From contig BBXU01000386.1 of NCBI GenBank assembly GCA_001598975.1, forward strand, positions 1 to 13,927: a stretch of 13,927 nt of DNA, read 5' to 3'. Position numbers and translations under genes: made by a program. Positions 8,067 to 13,927 of the stretch are shown piece by piece; the stretch's first letter is position 1, and each line of letters begins with the position of its first letter. Source of the DNA: Parachlorella kessleri. Lineage: Eukaryota > Chlorophyta > Trebouxiophyceae > Chlorellales > Chlorellaceae. The notes below the pieces were generated by a model. The model had not been told where the DNA came from. It saw nothing but the letters and a program-made list of their open reading frames with translations, and searched no databases.

Positions 8067-11000
8067 TCACTTCTTCTTTTTCTTCTGCCCCTGCTTGATC
8101 TTCTGCAAGCCCGCCACCTGCAGACAACACACCGCAGGCTGGTCAGTAACCCACCCAACACATAGCAGCGCCCAAGCCTTCATGCCTTTGGCTGGTTTCC
8201 CCTCCCAGTAGAGAGCAGCCTTTCGCAACCCCTAACACCCAATTTATGGCCAGCACTTCACCCCCCCTGGACAAGCACAAGCACACGGCACCCAAAAGGG
8301 AATAGATAGCACTTGGGGTGCCCAACGGGCTTTCCTGCTTCTCCTCGGTGTTCCCTCAATGTCTCCTCCAGCGACATGTACACCTGCTGCCCCCAAGCAG
8401 GGCCTATCCACTTGCGTGAGCTGACACAGCTCCATAATCGCGATCCCCAGCACCAGCACAGTATCAGTGTGAGTGGGAGCGAGCGTGCCTGCAACTTGAC
8501 GGTGCCCACGAGGCAGTTGATGCCGTCCTGCTCCGGCGCCGCCTTGAGGAGGTCCCGCTCGCGCTGGCTGGCCTCGGCGGCACGGCTCAGCAGCTCAGTT
8601 GCCTGCAGGGGAATCACCCACCACACCGAGTGTACAGAAAACATGTAGCCCAATGTGGGTAGGGGAGGGGGTGCTGGGAGGTGTGCTGGGAGGACCGTCC
8701 ATACCTGCACCCTGTGCAATTGAGGACGCACTGCAGCGAGAGATTGGCCTCCCAGTGGCCAGCTGCATTACAGCATTGCTTGACCGGACGCAAGCCTGCT
8801 GCTCAACAAAGCCACAGTGAGCAAGGATGCCCTTGCAAGGAACCCAGCCGCCGGACGCTGGGCCCACCGTCCTGTCCTGTCCTGTCCACATCGTCGGGAC
8901 CTACCGCTGCCAAGTCGTACGCCCAGCCACCCACCTGCCGCACAGCCTTGCCCTTCTTCAGCGACCCAGGGATGAGCTTGACCTTAAACTTGTAGCTGGC
9001 CATCACCTGCCACCAAGGGGCGGCGCGGGCGGTACAGTGTAGCGGCCAGGTATGCAACCCGCTTGGGGGAAATGCCTGCCGCCTTGGAGCGCCAGCAGTT
9101 TCAAGCTTGCTGGAGCGTGATATATATTAGCAGTCAGAGAACGTGCGCCCTGCACCGCCACTCAGCCGACCCCCGCTAATTAGAGGGCGGCCCTTGTGCT
9201 CGAAGAGATGGCCCCACGAGTACAGTACGCTATGTGCTTATCGCAGCTAGGCCATTATCAAAGCATAGTGAGGCAGCCAGGCTGGCCTGCCAGGCTGTGG
9301 TGTGTTGGCTTGCCTGGTAAGGCGCGCACACGGGCACGGCAAAGAGCAGGATGTCTTCGGGGCGGGGGCACCCGGTGAGGGCATCTAGCTGCGCCTGCTC
9401 CCCACGATCCCCCTCGCCACCGCCACCCGCCGCTTCCTCCTCCTCCTCCTCAGCTTCCTCCACTTCTTGGTCTCCCCAATTGTCGTCCTCCTCCTCCTGT
9501 TCTAGGCTGTCGGTCAGCTGACCTCCTGGGCCAGCTGCTGCTGCTGCTGGTGACGCGGCAGGGGGTGAGTCACCCTGCTCCAGCGGCCGTCCGCTCTGCT
9601 GCTTGCCACCGCTGTTGACCCCTCGCTGCCCTGCTGCCTGGCCGGTAGCAACCCCCCCGCCCGAACCTGCCTGCTCTGAGCTGCCCGAGGAAGAGGCTGC
9701 ATCGTCCTCCCCTCCCGCCTCCCCGTCCACCTCCGAGCCGCTCTCGTCGTTTCTAGGGTCGGCCACTTCAGTTAGGGGCCGCGCTTTGAGCGCTGCCAGT
9801 GCCTCGGGAGTGATCTCCTGCAACCAATAATGGCAAATACCACACACCATTGACCCGATCTGTCGATGCTGTATACCATCTACCGCAATACATGTAAGGT
9901 AAGGCAGGCAACCTCGTATTTCACTGTGGGCTGGCGGCCAGATTAGGACCCTGTTCAAGGTGGGCGTGGGGAAGCTGATGCCGGCAAGTCTCTTCTCCAA
10001 GGTCTTGCCAAGGAGCAGGGAGGATGAAGGGCAAGCGCACACCTGCGTGGGTGCCCCCGACTTGGCTGCTTTGCGTGCCGCCATGCGCTGCTTCCGCTCC
10101 GTCTTGCGGTCCTTGCGGTCCTTCTTCTGGCCTGCGGGCATGGCGCGGCAAGACCGATAAGGTAACCACGCAAGCCTTCTCCCAGTTACACTCCTGATCA
10201 AGCAGGCTTAACCTGCACACTACCCCAGCCAGGCTCTTGTCTGGCCCGCAGCATGCTCAGCGCTCACACCGCTCCGCATGTCTGCTTTCACTTCTGTGTC
10301 AACAGCACCTCTCGCGGAGCTCCTTCACCAAGTGGCTTCCGTGCACCTTCGAACTGGAGCACGCCATGTGGCAAGCGTCATTTCCTTTTCGTCCAGCTCA
10401 GCCTAGCGCTGAGCAATCGCATCACCCATTTTTTGTGTCGTTCCAAACCTGTCGAGTCCCCATGCACCCCCGCCTAGCGGTGCCCACCTGCCGACTGCAG
10501 CACGGCCATGGCTAGCTCTTTATCCTCTTCGTCCTGGTCGCCGTACCGCTGCTTGGCCTTCTTGCCCTTGCTGCCTTTGCCCCGCACGCCGCCGCCCTGC
10601 TGCTGCGCCTGCTGCGGTGGCTTCCCTGGCTGCTGCTCCTGCTTCGGCTGCGGCCCCCGCTGCTGCGCCTGCTGCGCAGAGCGGGGCGGCACAGCAGGCG
10701 CCTCGGCGCCCTCTGAGGCGGCCCTGCTGGCCCCACCCTTCTTCAGCTGCTGCCGCTCCTTGGCCGAAAGGTGGCGCCTGCCCTGCTGCGCGGCCTGCTG
10801 TGCCTGCTGCGCTGCGCCCTGCTCTCCATCCTCACCGTCCCTCAGCTCCTCCGCTGCAGCTGCCTGGCTGGAAGGCAGGCGGTCAGACAGACCATACCGC
10901 TGGAAAGCAGAGGCTAGGCCGCCACCGCCGCCACCCTGCCGCGGCCGCTGCTGCTGCTGCTGCGCCTGCTGCGCTGGCTGCCTTAACCGGTCGGCTGATG

Positions 11001-13846
11001 CGTCCAGGAAGGCATCCAGAGCTGAGCTGCCGCATGCATCGGCATCGTCTCTCTCCAGCTCCTCGCCGTCACTGCCGCTGCTGGTGCCGCCATCTGCATC
11101 CTCCTCCCCGTCCTCATCATGACCTGCACACTCGCAACACTCTTATTGCACTCGCGCCCCCTGCTGTCACTTTGGGCAGAAGACCCTGCAACTTGTGTGG
11201 TGATGCGGCCCGATGGCTACGCCCACCTGACACTGCAGCCACAGCAGCAGACCACAATGCAATGCAAGGGTCACCATCCCGGCGCTCCCACCCACCCAGC
11301 CCCGGCCCGAACCCCAGCACCACCACCTCCCCCTCCCGCTGCACACCTTCTTCCCCATGGGCTGCTGCTGCCGAGGAGTCTTCCCTGCCTGGGTTGCCCG
11401 GCTCCTCCTCCCCCTCCAGCAGCCGCGGTGCCCTCTCCCCCACATGGGCGGCCACGCAGCTCTCCTCCAGGCGGAACATGAAGCCAAACCCCATCACCAG
11501 AGGCTGCAGAGTGCAAAGAAACGCGGGGTGTGGGGGTTGGGGTGGGGTGGGGGTGGGGGTGCAGGTCATTCAGCTTTCCCTCACAACTTCGCCCTCACAT
11601 TCTCCCTTGCCTTCATGGCCTTGGTAATGGGAAGCCTGGTGCGCCCAGACCCCACACACCTGTGGCGGCAGGTAGTTCTTCTTGCCCCGTATCATGAAGC
11701 TGCCGGTGACGAGGTATTCCCCGCTGGGCGCCGCCTTGCTGACCTGGCACAGCGTGATCAGCAGGCACAGCCTCATACATCAATCACGTCACCACCATGG
11801 TGGCTCGATGGGTGCCAGAACTTGGCTGCCACTGCTGGCCCGGTTTTGCTGACCTGGCCTCGAGTAGGGCAGCATGCCCAGCGCGGCGGGCGGCGGGCGA
11901 GCTGGGCTGCCGCAAGCCCCCGGCCGCCTATCACCATAGACTTAGGCTGGCACGCTCGGCATGCAAGCGCTGCTGCTCCTAGGGAGGCTGCAGACTGTCA
12001 CAGTTAGGCAAGGTAGTTACAAGGTTTGGGCACTAGGCGGGGCCGTGGCCAATATCACTGCCCCAACAACCCCCTGCTGACAAGCGAGGCCTGCATCAGG
12101 GAGGGACACAATGTGACTGATAGCCACCCCCGGCTCACCTGCTCTGGGTACACCCACCAGGCTGACGTGACCACCTCAGCACCCCAAGCCGCGCTGCGGC
12201 ACACGCAAGCCTGGCCAGCCTGCACACAGTAGCAGCACCGTCGCTGTTCAGGCGGCATCAGGCCACTCAGCATGTAGCTGCAGCGTGCCAGCTGGGCAAG
12301 GAATGGGGTCAGCGAAGGGAAAGGCGGGAGGAAGGAAAGGAGGAACGACCTGCTGGGCGTGGAGGCAAGAAAGTTAGGCTAAAGAAAGAACAAGGAAGGA
12401 AAGGAGGACCCCACGTGCAAACCTGCTGGGCATAGAGGGCCCCACCTGTGCCAGCGTGAGCGGCGGGATGGGGGTGCCGGGCTGGTGGTTCTTGATGACG
12501 GTGGTGGACGCGCCGTGCAGGTCGGCATGCACGTAGATGTCACCCGCCCTGCAGGAGGGCCAGGCCCAGGGGACGAGCAACGACAGATGGGGATGGGCGA
12601 TGCGAGCACCCTTACAGACGCCCGCATCATGGTGCCCTGTACAAGCCTCTCAAGGCTGCAGAATAACTGTTGCAGGCGACAACTTTGAACTGAGGACCTA
12701 CACTGCCCTACCCCCCCCCCCTCCCCAACACCCCACCCCCCACCCCACCCCCCACCACACATACACCACCACCACACCCCCTCTACCTCTTCTTCCCCAC
12801 TCACCGCATGTAGCGCTTGACGAGCAGCTCGTTTTGCTGGGCGTCCCTGCCCGACAGCACCAGGAAATTCTCGCTGCTGATGAACCAGTGGAAGCGCTCA
12901 AACCAATAGGGCTTGCGCGCGGGGACGGCCAAGGGCGCGACCCGCGCCTGCACCCGAAGCGGGGTCAGCGGGGTCAGCGTGAGAAGAGCGGCTTGGGGAG
13001 AGCGCCTGGTACTTGGGAGTTTGCCAGACGACAGGTGGGGATAAGGCAAGGCGTGCTGCCGGCACCCTTGGGAGGCAGCAAGCCTCAGCGGCAATCTCAC
13101 CCTGCCCAGCGCAGCGCCCTGAGTGTTACACACCAGGGCCCAAGCGGCACCTTGCAATGCGCCACTCTGACAAAAATAGTCATGGGGCCGTCGTTACTAA
13201 AGAGCAGGGACAGGGGAGGGGGGGTGTTCTCCCACCTGCTTGAGCTGCTGCTGCGCCTTCTTCTCAGCTGCCTTGAGCGCCTTCTCGTTGGCGCCCAGCG
13301 TCTTGGCCTGCTTGGTCTGGTGCTTGCGCCGCGAGTCGTAGTACGCCCGCGCGTTTGCGTGGGCACTCAGCCCCAAGTCCACCTCCACCTGCGAGAGCAC
13401 TACCAGGGTCACGTGCAAATCGCCTGAACCACTTGGCTGTACTCATCATTTGGTGCCGTTATGCGACAGGGATTACCGCCACCGGCACGTGGGTCTTCTC
13501 CAGGAGTGCCAGGACTGCCATGACTCTACCCCTTAACGCTGCCCTTTTCCACCTGGGTTGCTGCCTGGGTGTAGGGGTCTGCCTGTGGAAAAGGTCATCC
13601 CAAGCCACCCATTGACAGGGCCATGCGTGCAGATGTGGTACTCTGCAGCCACCATGTCCCGCAGCAGCACACCCAACCCAAAACCACCAGCGCAGCCGAC
13701 AGCCGGCACCCAGCCCCCAGCGGAGGCAACAGGAGGCCGCCCCACCTTGGTGGCGGGGCGTGTGGCTGCCTCGTCGTCCCCCTCCTCCTCCCCCCCTCCT
13801 CGTCCAGCCAGTTGCTCAGCAGCAGCGTCACACGGTTGCGCTCCAG
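8067..13846 (-). CDS. NEMF: NEMF/Rqc2 ribosome quality control protein, C-terminal part, 13 exons, 5' end outside window
   Basis: Exons in transcript order: 13846-13746, 13388-13236, 12947-12805, 12548-12446, 12219-12139, 11743-11660, 11503-11347, 11123-10488, 10131-10043, 9817-9314, 9006-8935, 8602-8489, 8117-8067; about 762 aa. NEMF/Rqc2 binds stalled 60S-peptidyl-tRNA complexes, helps recruit Listerin and adds C-terminal Ala-containing tails. Visible order: end of NFACT-N (NRVTLLLSN); a coiled arm ([16 protein letters not shown]...[12 protein letters not shown]); NFACT-R with [45 protein letters not shown] and [14 protein letters not shown]; an acidic and Gln/Ala-rich linker; [32 protein letters not shown] with [39 protein letters not shown] and [13 protein letters not shown]; and a Lys-rich end ([13 protein letters not shown]). 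Most of NFACT-N (roughly 400-500 aa) lies beyond 13927. Introns 10 and 12 use GC donors. The first visible exon is one base short for its frame (see 13778-13796). The family is certain; exon ends are well supported by phase and alignment. Confidence 0.95.
8118..8488 (-). other. GC-AG intron in NEMF (intron 12 of those visible)
   Basis: The exon ends ...GTVKLQ with TTGCAG and the intron begins GCACGC; the acceptor is TGTCTGCAG before GTGGCG (VAGLQKIK). The only GT close by (ACC then GTCAAG) would delete VKLQ, which aligns residue for residue with the GKVKVSAPNL-type segment of the family, so the GC donor is preferred. Confidence 0.7.
8871..8885. repeat. Pentanucleotide repeat CCTGT x3
   Basis: Three perfect CCTGT units with partial units on each side lie in NEMF intron 11 (8934-8603). 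It is a simple microsatellite with no coding role. Confidence 0.7.
9007..9313 (-). other. GC-AG intron in NEMF (intron 10 of those visible)
   Basis: The exon ends at VCAPYQ with TTACCAG and the intron starts GCAAGC, close to the known GC-donor consensus AG|GCAAGT. The acceptor is GGTGGCAG before GTGATGGCC ([11 protein letters not shown]). The joined peptide [16 protein letters not shown] fits the family with no gap, and no GT donor restores it. Confidence 0.8.
9818..10042 (-). other. Stop-free 3n intron in NEMF (intron 9 of those visible)
   Basis: This GT-AG intron is 225 nt, phase 0 on both sides and has no stop in frame, so exon 9, intron and exon 10 read as one open frame. Its 75 codons (starting [10 protein letters not shown], ending CHYWLQ) do not resemble NEMF, while the flanking exons do. 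It lies in the variable linker before NFACT-C. Confidence 0.7.
10590..10690 (-). repeat. CAG/GCA-rich low-complexity coding repeat in NEMF
   Basis: Within the large 636-nt exon, the sense strand is rich in CAG and GCA/GCG codons, giving Gln/Ala/Pro/Gly runs (for example [18 protein letters not shown] and [12 protein letters not shown]). A similar run occurs near 10930-10980 ([11 protein letters not shown]). The segment CTGCTGCGCCTGCTGCG is repeated on the + strand. This makes long antisense frames on the + strand that are not genes. Confidence 0.7.
11525..11559 (+). repeat. G-run tract (+ strand) in a NEMF intron
   Basis: Runs of four or five G separated by one or two T occupy this tract, with at least five G-runs in 35 nt. 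On the + strand DNA it fits a G-quadruplex pattern; in the NEMF transcript (- strand) it is a C-rich tract in intron 6 (11659-11504), just upstream of the acceptor. Confidence 0.7.
12330..12437. repeat. Imperfect direct repeat in a NEMF intron
   Basis: Copy A (about 12330-12365) and copy B (about 12394-12437) share GGAAGGAAAGGAGGA and, after a short variable spacer, CCTGCTGGGC.T.GAGG. Both lie in intron 4 (12445-12220), immediately after the donor in transcript sense, where they form a pyrimidine-rich stretch. A local duplication is the simplest reading. Confidence 0.65.
12711..12766 (-). repeat. C-run tract (G-rich in NEMF sense strand) in an intron
   Basis: The + strand has 11 C in a row at 12711-12721, followed by several runs of four to six C. 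In the NEMF transcript this becomes a series of G-runs separated by T or A, about 40-95 nt after the donor of intron 3 (12804-12549). It satisfies the simple G-quadruplex pattern. Confidence 0.75.
13778..13796 (-). other. Probable one-base frameshift at C homopolymers in NEMF
   Basis: The first visible NEMF exon (13846-13746) starts in frame with [17 protein letters not shown] and ends with a donor (ACCAAG|GTGGGG) whose frame, reading [11 protein letters not shown], joins the next exon ([13 protein letters not shown]) in phase 0. The exon is 101 nt, and 102 would be needed. The two halves are separated by C runs of 7 (13790-13796) and 5 (13778-13782) on the + strand. Without the extra base the transcript meets a stop soon after the next splice. 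Loss of one base in a homopolymer, by sequencing or by mutation, is the likely cause. Confidence 0.7.
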
Positions 13847-13927
13847 CTGCAGCCAGCCAGGAAGATCCTCGTCAGTCACATTTCTTTCGGCCAAAAGCAT
13901 CAGCCAGGGGCATCGGGGGGGCGGGGT

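Noticed and set aside
9230..10201. Single uninterrupted - strand gene of 323 codons
   Set aside because: It is NEMF exons 9 and 10 joined by an open intron and extended past a GC donor. The conserved NFACT-C sequence continues only after splicing.
10617..11627. Long + strand open frame of 336 codons opposite NEMF
   Set aside because: It is Ala/Pro/Arg low-complexity sequence antisense to the CAG-rich NEMF exon and its introns; the - strand is clearly the coding one by family similarity and splice phases.
12537..13427. + strand open frame of 296 codons across NEMF exons
   Set aside because: It runs through the C-rich tract, several exons and introns of NEMF in antisense and has no domain similarity.

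Overview
The window is nuclear DNA from a photosynthetic eukaryote, most likely a chlorophyte green alga. It carries spliced genes with short introns (about 70-400 nt, nearly all GT-AG), fairly GC-rich coding sequence rich in CAG/GCA triplets, a nucleus-encoded thylakoid-lumen FKBP and an organelle-type RAP-domain helical-repeat protein, a class strongly expanded in green algae. All gene models below were built by eye from reading frame, splice sites, intron phase and family similarity.

Layout from left to right. (1) About 545 nt of 5' flank. (2) A six-exon + strand gene for a lumenal FKBP18-type immunophilin (546-2288). (3) A gap of about 1.2 kb where two genes converge; its right part holds a degenerate tandem repeat of about 100 bp. 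(4) A four-exon - strand gene (4913-3488) for a beta-strand-rich protein of about 241 aa that I do not recognise with certainty. Its last exon lies inside the tandem repeat, so that exon appears to have been copied. (5) A 105-nt divergent promoter gap. (6) A four-exon + strand gene (5019-7337) for a 625-aa organelle-targeted OPR-like/RAP protein. (7) A convergent gap of about 730 nt. (8) The 3' part of NEMF/Rqc2 (ribosome-associated quality control) on the - strand, 13 visible exons from 13846 to 8067, with its 5' end outside the window.

The four genes do not form one pathway. Three are candidates for organelles: the FKBP (thylakoid lumen), the RAP protein (organelle RNA) and possibly the beta-rich protein (membrane). 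NEMF is cytosolic and works on stalled 60S subunits. The observations most worth checking are a likely one-base frameshift in a C/G homopolymer of NEMF, two GC-AG introns in NEMF, a stop-free 225-nt intron in NEMF that would insert 75 residues if retained, and the duplicated terminal exon of the beta-rich gene. I found no CRISPR array, transposon, rRNA or tRNA, and no convincing evidence of a wholly new system.
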